DNA of 64,000 bases from Pinus tabuliformis. Taxonomy: Eukaryota > Streptophyta > Pinopsida > Pinales > Pinaceae. The notes below the pieces were generated by a model. The model was not told where the DNA came from and did no database searches. It saw nothing but the letters and a program-made list of their open reading frames with translations. The translations under genes were made by a program, and so were the position numbers. Positions 35,246-47,249 of this stretch are shown in pieces; position 1 is the stretch's first letter, and every line of letters starts with the position of its first letter. The stretch is taken from contig CM062815.1 in the NCBI GenBank assembly GCA_031772625.1, positions 115,762,989-115,826,988 on the forward strand, written 5' to 3'.

Positions 35246-35439
35246 CTCCCTCTTAGTTAAGGAGGTACTTTTCATTTTGTCTCAAGATCAATCTTCTAAA
35301 CCACTTCATAAGTCTCACAGCACACAGCCTAAGGAACAGATCACAAATGCAAGTCTCTCTCTTCGTCAGGATCAATCTCCCCGACCAATCCATAGGTCTC
35401 AAAGCACACAGTGTAAGGGAGAGATCATTAGTCTGAACA

Positions 35440-35760
35440 TAAGGAAAGATGTATAGCATCCAACTCATCTCAATGCATCTCCCCCGCCACAAGGTCTCAC
35501 AGCACAATGCATCTTCCCCAAACAAAAGGTCTTCATAGCACACAGCCTAAGGGAGGAATCATCAAGTCAATGCATCTCTTGGACCACAATATCCCACAAC
35601 AAACAAACTACGGGTGGAATCATCAAGTCAATGCATCTCGCATACCACAAGGTCTCACAGCACACAGCCTACAGGAGGAATCACCAAGTCAATGCATCTC
35701 CCAGACCACAAGGTCTCACAACACACAGCCTATGGGAGGAACAATCTTTCCGCCCAATCT
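35440..35760. repeat. ~60-bp minisatellite in the LARD
   Basis: The unit contains CACAAGGTCTCACAGCACAC, AGCCTA-GGGAGGAATCA and TCAAGTCAATGCATCTC. About five recognisable copies. Confidence 0.8.
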
Positions 35761-36729
35761 ATTGGTCTCACAGTCTTAGCTTAAGGAAGATTCATGATGA
35801 TATGTAATCAATGCTCCCTTTCCAAAGGGATTCTCAGCCATTCCAGTCTCTTCACATAAGCATCAACAACCAGCTTAATAGCAGAAAAGTAGCCATGGCG
35901 GATTTCTACACATTCTAGTGACATCATTCAGTTATTCATTCAGTTTTTGCCAGGGCGTTTCTCAAAAGCAGTCAATAAGTGGCTTCTCACAAAAGCAGGT
36001 ATTAGTCAAAATATCAAAATCCAAAAGACAACAAGCGGCTTCTTACAGAAGCAAGCATAAGCAACAATGGTCGAATCTAGCAAACAACTTCTCACAAAAG
36101 TAGGCAACCTGCACATCAGCAGACAAGTACACCATAAGTGATTTCAACACAAGCTCCAATAGATCTGCAACCAGCTTCACAATTCAACTAAATTTCCAAC
36201 TTTCATGTCATTTAGATCAACACAGTATAGAGTCAGCAATCAACAGCGGCTTCTTCAAATTTTCCTCAAGCAAGTGTCCATGGACTCACAGTCCATTGTG
36301 CCACAGCGTCAACACGGATTTCACCACGCTTGTGTCATAGTTTCAATCTTACAATAAGCTCCCTCTTAAACTGGATGAGGACCTCAGTGCTTATCAGAAC
36401 CACTTCATCAACACATAGCAAAAAAATCACAAGCTCTTCTTCAGCAAATTTGAATTGTCATTAATCTTCAAGACATCAAACCATCATGGATCAAAACATG
36501 CTTCAATCAGGTTGATCTTAATTGTTCCCTCTGAGTCCAAAGGCTTATCCAATCATGATTCTTTTTGTCACTTTGTTCTTCCATCCTTTCAATGACTGCC
36601 ACAACCTTGACATGTTCCTACAATCTTCACTGGGAGGCCAGGGAAGAAAAAATACAACCAAGCAATGCATACAAAGACAAGAGACTCGTAACGAAACAAT
36701 AATAGAACCAATCAAGAAGGTACTTACCT

Positions 36730-37544
36730 CTTATCAAAGAGTTAATCTCATCCATGTCATCAAGAAATTGATCTCATCCACATCATCATCATCAAGTTGT
36801 CCACATCATCGAGTCAGTGTCATCAAGGAGTCCATATTATCATCAAAGAGTTGACCTTGTCCATATCAAGGAATGCACATCATCATCATTATTAAGGAGT
36901 TGACCTCGTCAACATCACTTATCAAGGTATGCACATCATCATCATTGAGGAGTTGACCTCGTCCACATCATTTTTCGGGGAATTCACATCATCATCATCA
37001 TTAAGGAGTTGACCTCATCATCACCATTTATCCAGGAATGCACATCATCATCATCATTAAGAATTTGACCTTGTCCACATCATTTATCAAGGAGTGCACA
37101 CCATCAACATCATTAAGGAGTTGACCTCATTCACATCATTTATCAAGGAGTGAACACCATCATCATCATCATCAAGGAGTTGACCACGTCCACATCATTT
37201 ATCAAGGAATGCACATCATCATCATCATTAAGGAGTTTACCTCGTCCACATCATTTATCAAGGAATGCACATCATCATCATCATTAAGGAGTTTACCTCG
37301 TCCACATCATTTATCAGAGGGTCTACATCATCATCAAGGAATCCACATCATCAATAATGATTTAAAAACTAAAACAAAGTACATATATTTTTGAGAACTT
37401 GTCAACTCCCTCTTATTCTTTAGCCTTCTTGGGTCCTCGTTCAATTCATCAAAGAGTTAATATTGTCCACATCATCGTCATCAAAGAGTCGACATAAAGA
37501 AATCCATATCATCAAGGAGTCCATATCATTATCATCAAGGAGTT
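36730..37544. repeat. CATCAT-rich ~57-bp minisatellite in the LARD
   Basis: The unit contains CACATCATCATCATTAAGGAG, TTGACCTCGTCCACATCATT and TATCAAGGAATG. Roughly ten copies with variable CATCAT counts. The gypsy element inserted at its right end. Confidence 0.88.
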
Positions 37545-37877
37545 TGTTGGGTCCTTATAATACTAGTGATTACCCCATTACTATTATAGTTATACCCCTT
37601 ATTTATACTGTTGTGCCCCTATTAACCCCTTATTGTTATTTTTGTGCCCCATAGAATCCCTCTATTGTTATTTTTGTGGCTTTATAATATTATTGTTAGG
37701 TCGGCTGAATTATATTGTGACTCCTTAGACTCCTATATATAGAAAGGAGGTTTTGTCATTTGAATCATCCAAGGATTGTTCATTTATGTAATGTAAAGGA
37801 GGTTGCCCCCTCGAAGAGGCTGAATTCTAAGGCATTGATCTATCTTTTCTATCTTTTCTTGAGATGGTTTCATAACA
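37545..37877 (+). repeat. Chromovirus 5' LTR (333 bp)
   Basis: TG...CA ends. TATA-like CCTATATATAGAAAGG at 37732-37747, so transcription should start a little downstream, near 37770. Confidence 0.95.
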
Positions 37878-38552
37878 TTTGGTATCAGAGCTTTGGATTC
37901 TAGGGTTTCTCTGCTCCAAACAGGTCATCGTGGCATTTTCGTTGTAACTTTTTTTCTATGACGTTTCAAAAGTTGCAAAAAACCTATTTGAGAAGAAATC
38001 GCGCTGAACCTTGGGTCCGAATTTCAGAGCTTTTCGCGCGATATTTTCGGAGATATGATCTGAGGAAGTTGGTTTTTTTGCAGACTCCTGAATTACATTC
38101 AAAACAGGTGACCTGGGGAAAATTGTCATAACTTTCTCTCTGGGAATCAGATTGAAATTTCGTAAGAAGGTACAGAAAGAGGACAGACTGTAGTTTCTTG
38201 TATATCATTTTCAGAACCAAATATCGAAAATTGTACACGTGGCACTTCATACTTCGCTCTTCTGGAAAGGTCTATAATCAGGTCATCTTGGGAGATTGTG
38301 CATAACTCTTTCTTGGAGAATCCAATTTGGATCAGACTGGTGGCATTGGAAAGAGGACATAGAGAGCTACTACAGGTCACAAATTCAGAACTAGATGATT
38401 GGAAAGTACAGAGATACATCAGAGGCAATATCCAGCTCCTACAAAGTGAAAAAAGGTGTGTAGATTTTTTTTAAATTTTTGCTTGCGCTTGGTTTGAAAA
38501 TTTATTTTGAAGGAATTCAAAGGGCATAGTAGAGCATTATTATCGGTAACTG

Positions 38553-41500
38553 ATGCCCCGAGGAAAGAAAATGCAAACACCTAGTAAGGAACCTGAAAGC
38601 TCTAGCATGACTCATGAAGAAGAGGAAGAAATGCTACATGATATATCAAAATTACAAGAACAAGTGCAACAATTGTCACGCTCACAAAAGTTAACAGATG
38701 CTAAGATAAATGGCGTGGAAGCTAAGATGGACAATTTGAAGATAGATTTGAACACAAATTTGAAGACAGGCATGGCAGATTTGAAGACAGATTTGACAAA
38801 TTTTCTACAAGAAATACTTACTAATGGTGAAAAGGTAGTAAAGGAAACTCATGATGAGAACAAAAGAAATGTTAATCATGATTCCATAGACGCTAATGTT
38901 GGATCGAAGAATCACCATATTCCAAAAATCGATATGAGGAAGTTTGATGGCAAGGATCCCGCCACATGGATATTACAGATGGAGCAATTCTTCAATCTCA
39001 ATAATGTCCAAAACACACAAAAGGTACGTATGGCAACTGTATATTTGGAACCAAATCAGTTTGTATGGTATCAATGGCTTTGTTCTCGTAAACAATTTAT
39101 CACTTGGGCAATTTTTACGGAAGAATTGATAGCACAGTATGAGGACACAAAAAGCAACACTTTTTTTAGCCAATTGATAAGTCTCAAACAAAAGGGTTCA
39201 ATAATGGAGCACATTGAGGAGTTCCAAAAATTGAACATAAGGGTAAAAGATATTCCAGAGGAGCATAGGATTGATGTGTTCATAGGGTCTTTAAAGGATA
39301 ATATCCAACATGATGTTCGCCTTTGAGAACATGATTCATTAGAGAAGGCATTCAGGTTAGCAAGAAAAATGGAAATCAAAATTATGGCAACTAGGAAGCA
39401 TACCACTCACAACTATAAAGACGGAAGTGTTGTTGCCCCTAGTCTTCCACAACCTACAAGGTTGACGCCACAACAATTGGAAGAAAAAAGAGCAAAAGGG
39501 CTTTGTTACAATTGTGATAGCAAATACACAAAAGGTCATAAGTGTGCTGAGAAGAAATTATTCTACATAGATTGTGAAGAGGAAGAAGAAAAGGAGCAAG
39601 AAAGGTCAAAAGAAGAGGATATATTCCAGGAACAAAGCCTAAATGAAGAACAAATAAATCCGACCATATCTTGTAATGCATTGGCAGGAATTACCACTCC
39701 TCAAACCATCAAGATAGAAGGACAAATCAAGAAGAAAAAGGTAATAGTGTTGATTGATTCAGGAAGCACCCACAATTTTATTCATTGTGGGGTAGCAAAA
39801 GAATTGAATTGCTTCCTATATCCAGCACCAGAGTGTCAAGTGATGATTGCAAATGGAGGAACAACAAATTGCTCTGGAAAGTGCCATAATATCAAGCTAT
39901 CCATGGGAGAATATGTATTGACTAGCCCAATGCTTTCCATTCCAATGGGAGGTGCCAATGTTGTACTAGGAGTCTAATGGCTACAATCCTTGGGTACAAT
40001 AGCTTTTAATTTTCAAGAACTTTTCATGAAATTTTCTGTAGAAGGAAAGGAAGTTGAATTAAGGGGTATTGCAGGGAAACCAGGAAAGATAATCAGCTCT
40101 AATGGCATGACTAAGCTTCTAAAAAAGGAGCAAAGAGGTGTAATTGCACAATTATGTTCGCTAGATGTTTCCACATTGGAATCATCTATTGCTCCAGATC
40201 TCCAAAAAGTCCTGGACAATCATTCCAAGGTATTTGAGACTCCCAAAGGTCTCCCACCTATGCGTGATCATGATCATGCTATTCATCTGGTTCCAGGAAG
40301 TGTTCCTCCAAACATCAGGCCGTACAGATATCCCTATGTCCAAAAAAGTGAAATTGAACGTATGGTTGCAGAAATGCTAGAGGTTGATATAATTCAACCG
40401 AGTCAAAGTTCTTTCTCAGCTCCAGTAGTATTGGTGCACAAGAAGGATGGATCATGGCGCATGTGTCCGGATTATAGGGAGCTCAACAAGCTCACTATTA
40501 AAGATAAGTTCCCCATTCCTGTCATTGATGAATTACTGGATGAATTGCATGGATCAATTTACTTCACCAAGTTGGATCTTCGTTCGGGATATCATCAAAT
40601 CAGAATGAAGATTGAAGACATTCCGAAAACGGCATTTAGAACTCATGAGGGTCATTATGAATTTTTGGTCATGCCTTTTGGCCTTACCAATGCACCTTCA
40701 ACATTTCAAGGTTTGATGAATTCAATTTTCAAACCATTCCTTAGAAAATTTGTGTTAGTATTTTTTGATGATATACTAATCTACAGCAAGTCTTGGAAGG
40801 ATCATGTTGAACATGTTGACAGGTTCCTACAACTATTGGAGGAGAAACAATTATATGCAAAAAGATCCAAATGTTTCTTTGGAGTCCAGGAGCTGGAATA
40901 TTTGGGTCATATTGTATCTCATGAAGGAGTTAAGGTAGACCCTAGCAAAATTAAAGCCATTAAGGAATGGAAAATCCCCACATCCATAAAGCATCTGCGA
41001 GGATTTCTTGGGTTGACAGGGTATTATCGCAAGTTTGTTAAGAATTATGGGAGAATAGCAGCACATCTAACAACATTATTGAAGAAAGATTCATTTTCAT
41101 GGACTCCGGAAGCAACAAAGGCCTTTGAACATCTTAAAGAGGCAATGTGCCAAGCACCGATCTTAGCTACACCGGACTTCACAAAAACCTTTATTGTGGA
41201 ATGTGATGCTTCAGGAAATGGAATTGGTGCTGTTCTAATGCAAGATGAAAGACCCATTGCTTTTGAAAGTCGACCAATCAAGGGAAAGTTTTTAAGCAAA
41301 GCTATTTATGAGAAGGAAATGTTGGCAATACTCCATGCACTTAAGAAATGGCGACCCTACCTAATGGGAAGACACTTCAAGGTAAAAACGGATCATGATA
41401 GCCTTAAATACTTTTTAGAACAAAGATTATCCTCTGAAGAGCAACAAAAGTGGGTCACAAAGATGTTGGGTTATGACTTTGAAATCATCTACAAAAAAGG

Positions 41501-43010
41501 GAAGCAAAATGTGGTGGCAGATGCACTCTCAAGAAAGGATGAGGATGTGGAAGCATTGTTGTGTGCCATTTCTATTATCCAACCAGATTGGATAAACGAA
41601 GCAAAGGAGGAATGGAAGAATGACGAAGAAGTGTGGGCACTTATTCGAAAGCTACAACAAGATTCCAGTACTTCTAATACATTTAGCTGGCAAAATGATT
41701 CGTTATGGTACAAAGATCACTTATACCTCTGTAAGAATTCCCAGCTAAAACAAAAGATTCTTATGGAATTGCACACTTCTCCCTTAGGAGGGCACTTAGG
41801 ATTTTTAAAAACTTACCACAGGGTTAAGAAGGAATTTTTTTGGGATGGCCTTAAATCAGATATTCAAAAATTTGTGGCGGAATGTTTGGTTTGCCAACAA
41901 AATAAAGTTGAAACAATTAAGACACCGGGTCTATTACAACCTTTATCCATTCCAAGCCAACGTTGGGAGGAGGTTTCAATGGATTTTATCACAGGTTTAC
42001 CCAAGTCTGAGGGAAAGAGTGTCATCATGGTGGTAGTTGACAGACTTACCAAGTATGCACACTTTTGTGCATTATCACACCCATTTAAAGCCAGTACAGT
42101 TTCTACTGCATTTATGGAAACAGTTCAAAAGCTACATGGAAACCCAAAGATTATTGTAAGTGACAGAGATCCCATTTTCACTGGAAATTTTTGGACAGAA
42201 TTATTTTCTTGTCTTGGTACTCAGTTAGCTCATAGCTCATCTTATCATCCTCAATCTGATGGGCAAACTGAGATAGTAAACAAATGTTTGGAAGGATATC
42301 TTCGTTGCTTTGTATCTGATAAACAGACACAATGGGTCAAATGGTTGCCTCTGGCTGAATGGTGGTATAACACTTCCTTCCATACAGCAACAAAAATGAC
42401 CCCATTTATGGCACTTTATGGGTATCAACCACCATCCATCACATCATATTTAAGAGAAAATTCTAAGGTTCAGGCAGTGGAACATCACATCGAACATCAA
42501 CAACAAGTCCTCCAACTCTTAAAGGATAACCTCGTGTTGGCACAAAATAGAATGAAACAACAGGCAGATCAACATCGCAGTGAAAGAAGTTTTGATGTAG
42601 GTGATTGGGTATTCCTACGGCTACAACCATATAAGCAAATGTCCCTAAAGCAAGCTAAGAAGGATAATAAACTATCACCAAAGTATTATGGTCCGTACAA
42701 GGTGTTGCAAAAAACTATGGCATACAAATTGGAGCTTCCTGCAGCGTCTCGATTGCACCCAGTTTTCCATGTTTCATGTTTAAAGAAGGTTATAGGTGAC
42801 AAGCTCCCAATTCAAACAATATTGCCAGAACTTGACGAGGAAGGAAAAATTATATTGGAACCGGAAGCAGTCACAGAAACAAGAACTCGACAGCTACGAA
42901 ATCGATCAATTTCAGAGTATCTTATCAAGTGGAAGAACTTATCTGCTGAAGATTCCACATGGGAGGATGAGAATTTTATGCAGAAGTATCCAGAATTACT
43001 CAAGCGTTGA
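38553..43010 (+). pseudogene. Chromovirus gag-pol region with chromodomain
   Basis: Gag starts MPRGKKMQTPSKEPE, with a coiled-coil-like stretch, then the capsid block (WILQMEQFFNL, LISLKQKGSIMEHIEEFQ). A zinc knuckle CYNCDSKYTKGHKC lies near 39500 and protease LIDSGSTHNFI near 39755. Reverse transcriptase has [13 protein letters not shown] and [10 protein letters not shown] (near 40760). RNase H has [13 protein letters not shown] (near 41200). Integrase has H-x-H/C-x2-C around 41790-41900 and [16 protein letters not shown] and [12 protein letters not shown] (41975-42280). The C-terminal chromodomain has [16 protein letters not shown] (42915-42965), the aromatic-cage-type motif that directs integration to heterochromatin in chromoviruses. 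Treated as a fossil. Confidence 0.94.
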
Positions 43011-43039
43011 GGACAACACTTTTTTGAAGGAGAGGGGCA

Positions 43040-43372
43040 TGTTGGGTCCCTATAATACTAGTGATTACCCCATTACTATTATAGTTATACCCCTTATTTA
43101 TATTGTTGTTCCCCTATTACCCCCTTATTGTTATTTCTGTGCCCCATAGAATCCCTCTATTGTTATTTTTGTGGCTTTATATTATTATTGTTAGGTCGGC
43201 TGGATTATATTGTGACTCCTTAGACTCCTATATATAGAAAGGAGGTTTTGTCATTTGAATCATCCAAGAATTGTTCATTTATGTAATGTAAAGGAGGTTG
43301 CCCCCTCGAAGACGCTGAATTCTAAGGCGTTGATCTATCTTTTCTATCTTTTCTTGAGCTGATTTCATAACA
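43040..43372 (+). repeat. Chromovirus 3' LTR (333 bp)
   Basis: Same length as the 5' LTR, about 96% alike by eye; followed by GAGTT. Confidence 0.95.
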
Positions 43373-43377
43373 GAGTT

Positions 43378-45840
43378 CATATTATTATCAAGAAGTTAGG
43401 GTTTCTTCTTTCAAACGAACATAATCAATGCTAGGATTTGGTCCATTTTCATCTCCAAGCACCACCTAGGGTTTATAAACCATAAACAATCAAATGTTAG
43501 TAATTATTAAAACAATAAAAGAAATACAAGATACTTATCTTTTGAGCTCAAGACAACATTCTCTTGATCTTAAATTTTCTTGAATCCAACCTACAAATCA
43601 ACGTTAACAAGATGTCAAAACCTTTAGGAGCAAGGGTTCCTTCTTAAGGAGAAGCAATTAATCCACAGGCCCTGGGCTTTCTATTTTCAACCCTTATGAC
43701 TTGATAGGGTTTTAACTTCAAACCCTAATGATCTTACAAACCATACTGCTCATCTTCATAATTCATTATCGCATTCTATTTCAACTTCATCATAATTGCT
43801 ATCAAACAAGGGATATGACCATACATTCCAAGTTATTCTTGTTCACCTCAATTTCAATCTTCCTAGGATTTTGTAATCTTAACCAATTTTAAATCCGTCA
43901 GCAATGTTCTTTAGATCAAGAAATTTATTTTGTCACAATTGTAACAACAGCATAGGTCCATGCAATGAATTCCATCGATCAGGGTTAGGCTTGCTCATGC
44001 TAGCACATTGTTAAGCAGCATCCACAGATCCTTGAAATTTTAACGCAGTGTTCTAAAGCTATTTTGCAAGCCACCCATCATTGTTGATACCTCTTCATAA
44101 TAGTGTTTCAACATAAGATAATTTTAAGTATTTGGACATATTTCTGGCATTACAGTTTAATGCAAATTCTATTATTTTACATAATAGCTTATGACAGAGA
44201 GAATTAGGTTGGCTTACTTGCAGAGCATGGCCTCCTTTTAGAGAATTTTGTTCTTCTTATATATAAAAGAAACATCAATCTTCAGGAGACAATCAAGCTT
44301 GAGGGCTTATAGGTCACATCAATAGGATTCTTGACTTCTTTAGTGATTAATATCTCTTCATAATAATGTTTCTACATAAGATAATTTTAAGTATTTCGAC
44401 ATATTTCTGGCATTAGATTTTAATGCAAATTCTATTATTTTTCATAATAGCTTATGACAGAGAGAATCAGGTCGGCTTACTTACAGAGTACGGCTTTCTT
44501 TTAGAGAATTCCGTTCTTCTTATATATAAAAGAAACATCAACCTTAAGCAGACAATCAAGCTTGACGGCTTAGGTCACATCAATAGGAGTCTTGACTTCT
44601 TTAGTGATTGACACATGATACCTCAAACTTTAAGTACCTCAGAGACGACTAAAGGAGGAGACTCAAACTTTCTGGACATTAACTTGCACTTGAGTAGCAA
44701 TATTTGGGAGTTCAGCACTTACCTTAGAGGGTTTGTGTGCAACTCGAACAACAGAGTATGGAAGCTTTAGAGATCTTTGACGATTTGATTGCCTCAATTG
44801 TATACTCCATTGCATAGTTCCACAAATGTATATGGCCTCAAGCACGAATTCTAGAGATCACGAGATACGTTTAACTTCATAGTTGGCTACAGAGAGAGAT
44901 CTTTAGATTATAATGGATGTCTTAGAGTTCGCAAAAGAGATTGTCAGAGGAAACTCATGTATCATTCAGATGAAGCTTGCATAATCCATAGAGATAGAGC
45001 ATAAGAGACTCACACAAAAGGAATCTCATACATTCAACTACTTTAATTTGGCATGTGATGTATAGACTTAAATCATGAGCCGAGTGCCATCATGACATGG
45101 ACTAACCGCCTCTCATGGATCCTTATCTCTGGCGATGCGATTGTTGACTAACACCTACAGGTTTTGGTCTAACGGGAATCGTGATTCCTAACAACTTCCA
45201 TAATGCAATGAGCCTCAGAAAACTTGCATACCAAGCCACAGAGAGGTCTGTAATATGGTCACAGAAAACTCGCATAGTAGAGACAACAAGATGTCATAAG
45301 CAATATTACAGACCTTCGCATGAATAGGTACTATAGAAAAAATTCAGCTCTCATTTGACAACAAATATAGAACAGTGGATCTCGTATAGTCATAAATAAT
45401 GGAGCCACAGAAGATCGTATGTCATAAAAGAATAGTGCCATGAATGCAATAGAGAATATAACAAATAATAGTCCATAGAAGAGTTCGCATACAGAGAATA
45501 CATGCTACAGGAAATGCGCATAACAAAGATGCCACAGAAAAAGAGTTCGGATCACATGTGCAAATGCTTCCACAGGATCGTTCTTATAGAGGTATGCGAG
45601 CTTACAAAAGTCCTATGATTCGACCCATCTCCAGATCAAACAGAACCATAAAGACTCGGATCATATCACAGATAATTTCCACAAACTTCAGACTTCGGTG
45701 GTATTACCACATACTTCAGCCTTAAATGATAAATGAGACCTTTCGGAAAAGAAATTTGGCCTTCCTATAGTCCTTCAGATGCTTCAGATTGAACATAGAG
45801 AAGGAGGCTCGAATGACTTGTCTCAACTGCTCAACGAACC
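43378..45840 (-). other. LARD internal non-coding sequence (right part)
   Basis: No protein similarity. A duplicated stretch of about 190-200 bp is present: 44088-44300 and 44335-44600 share CATAATA-TGTTTC-ACATAAG, TATTTCTGGCATTA, ATAGCTTATGACAGAGAGAA and CTTATATATAAAAGAAACATC. Words such as CTCGCATA and CACAGAAA recur from 44880 to 45560. Confidence 0.7.
45091..45193 (+). repeat. TRIM LTR fragment
   Basis: CATGACATGGACTAACCGCC to GTGATTCCTAACA matches most of the 141-bp TRIM LTR at 25291-25431, lacking about the first 35 bp. It lies inside the LARD. Confidence 0.88.
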
Positions 45841-45853
45841 AGCTCTGAAACCA

Positions 45854-46467
45854 TGTTGAAATTTCTAGGGCACAAGCTAGAAATGATTTCCTTCCACAGA
45901 TAACCACTTTCAATGATTTAGTTAGCATTAATTTCACATATTATTGATCCAACATTATTGAACAGTTCTACAGAAGAAAGTTCAACCATTAAAACAAGAA
46001 AGAGCAGTAAAATAATCATGAGACAGTGAGACAAGAGACACAGAAATTAGGCTCACAGTCAAGGCAAAACCCACAAGGGGAAAACCCAGAAAAGTCTTTC
46101 CTCATGAGAGAGAGAGTTTCAGATTTATCAATACATCATAAATAACCATAGCAAGACAATAACCAAACCAGTAACCAAGAACAAAATAAGTGCCAAGCCA
46201 ATGTCCAAGCTCTCCTTCAGACTTTCGGCCCCCTTCTTCTGCTCCCAACTTCTCTAGATCAAAGATAGATAAGACAAGGCCGATGTCCAAATGAGAGATG
46301 ATCTCCCTTATATAGCATTCGAGTGGGGGTCGAATGGGTGCCTCTTAGGGGCCCAGCCGACCTACACAAAATGAGGCCAACTTGTAAATTTTAGAGGCAA
46401 CAATAAAAATACAAATTTTTTATTTTCATGATGAAAATACCGACCATAGCTACCCAATTTTTCAACA
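45854..46467 (-). repeat. LARD 5' LTR (right, 614 bp)
   Basis: Aligns with 34672-35245 from TGTTGAAATTTCTAGGGCAC to CTACCCAATTTTTCAACA. Primer site complement AGCTCTGAAACCA lies directly to its left. Confidence 0.92.
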
Positions 46468-47142
46468 CAGATCTCACATAAATGCCCTTTAAAAGAAGTC
46501 ATCCTCGAATATTTGCAAGATAATTCAAACAACATGCCAAACTACAAAAAGAGCCACATATAGCAACAAACAGAATTTGGTGCTACTTTGCTAATATTCG
46601 GGTCAAGTCTTATAAGTTTACTATTAATTCCGTGCATAGAAGACATACAAGACTTGTTAGCTTGTATTTTACCTGAAAGCCAGAATGTTAGCAATCATAT
46701 TTAACACAAAATTATAAATATTTAACACAGGTGATATTTCTAGCTATATTTAAGTTCAAAAACAGTCATTTTAAATCAGAACAGAAACTTCTATTGAAAA
46801 GAAACAGCTAACTATTAGAACTAGATTCAAGACAGATATGGACCAGTAATGCCTGATGTTAAAAGAGAAACTTCAGACAAACATCTATGTTTGTAAACAA
46901 GATGCTTAGACTATTTAGTATTACATGCTACTAGCTAAACATGAAGAAAACCCAATTGGGTTGCTTCAGTGCACAAGTACAGCAGCACAAGAAGCCATAT
47001 TTATATCCCATAAAAGTTTCAATGTAATCTCAACCATTAAGAAAATTAAAATTTTAGAATAAGAAATGCTTGTAACCCATTGAAGAAGGAAAAATTGGAG
47101 CAAAGTCAAAATCAGGAATCAGCCTATATAAATTCCACCTAC
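46468..47142. other. CCT6 intron, no repeat recognised
   Basis: AT-rich sequence leading (minus strand) away from the donor of the 47143 exon. Confidence 0.5.
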
Positions 47143-47249
47143 CTCTTTTCATATTCTAGAGATACATTGCAAGTCAATATGTAGCAATTCTCCACTCTTT
47201 TCTTCATGTCCGGATGTCGGGCTCCATGATCAAGGACCAAGCCATTAAC
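47143..47249 (-). CDS. CCT6: CCT6 exon (first visible in transcript order)
   Basis: The exon is 107 nt, 35 codons plus two bases. It begins after acceptor TTTGTTAG with [16 protein letters not shown] and ends LEYEK plus AG before donor GTAGGT. It matches the CCT6 stretch RLVEGLVLDHGSRHPDMK through NVSLEYEKS. In the chaperonin fold this leads from the intermediate domain into the apical (substrate-binding) domain. The split serine codon AG/T is completed by the next exon at 29374. No stop or frame problem is seen. The upstream exon should encode residues like MRHKFDVDTRL and was not seen in the window. Confidence 0.95.

Larger units (their letters stand above)
37545..43372 (+). mobile_element. 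Ty3/gypsy chromovirus, nearly full length, inside the LARD
   Basis: The element is 5,828 bp with two 333-bp LTRs (37545-37877 and 43040-43372), each TGTTGGGTCC...CATAACA. A perfect 5-bp duplication GAGTT flanks it (37540-37544, 43373-43377). The primer site TGGTATCAGAGC is at 37880-37891, two bases after the LTR, and the purine tract AGGAGAGGGGC is just before the 3' LTR. Coding order is gag, protease, reverse transcriptase, RNase H, integrase and chromodomain. The LTRs differ at about a dozen positions by eye. It looks largely whole, with about two breaks. Confidence 0.96.
34672..46467 (-). mobile_element. LARD-like non-coding LTR retrotransposon, minus strand, split by a gypsy element
   Basis: Two related LTRs (34672-35245 and 45854-46467) bound about 10.6 kb, of which 5.8 kb is a later chromovirus. 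Minus-strand order is 5' LTR at right, primer site TGGTTTCAGAGCT (complement at 45841-45853), internal sequence, purine tract AAGAGGGAGT next to the left LTR. The remaining internal sequence, about 4.8 kb, has no gag or pol similarity but holds two minisatellite arrays and a TRIM fragment. That fits a large retrotransposon derivative (LARD). No target duplication was seen (flanks CAAAG and CAGAT). Confidence 0.85.
588..47249 (-). other. CCT6: CCT6 gene (T-complex protein 1 subunit zeta), internal six-exon segment with giant introns
   Basis: CCT6 is one of eight subunits of the eukaryotic cytosolic chaperonin CCT/TRiC, the ATP-driven double ring that folds actin, tubulin and other proteins. 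Six minus-strand exons were found by matching short conserved stretches to the plant CCT6 protein as I remember it, then fitting splice sites. Together they encode about 225 continuous residues, from VNGLVLDHG to KKTVQG, roughly residues 190-415 of about 535. Every phase joins cleanly: exon pairs end AG/T, 0/0, 0/0, G/GA and 0/0. Introns in transcript order are 17,768, 134, 27,591, 204 and 287 bp. The start codon, N-terminal equatorial domain and C-terminus were not found; searching 47.3-64 kb by eye gave no further 5' exon, so that intron is probably also over 16 kb. The intact frame and multi-exon structure argue against a retropseudogene. Confidence 0.93.

Noticed and set aside
36522-36854. 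Plus-strand frame with serine-rich end
   Set aside because: The end is translated CATCAT minisatellite; no family match.
35440-37544. Possible CRISPR-like array
   Set aside because: Units are contiguous minisatellite repeats without unique spacers, in a plant retroelement.
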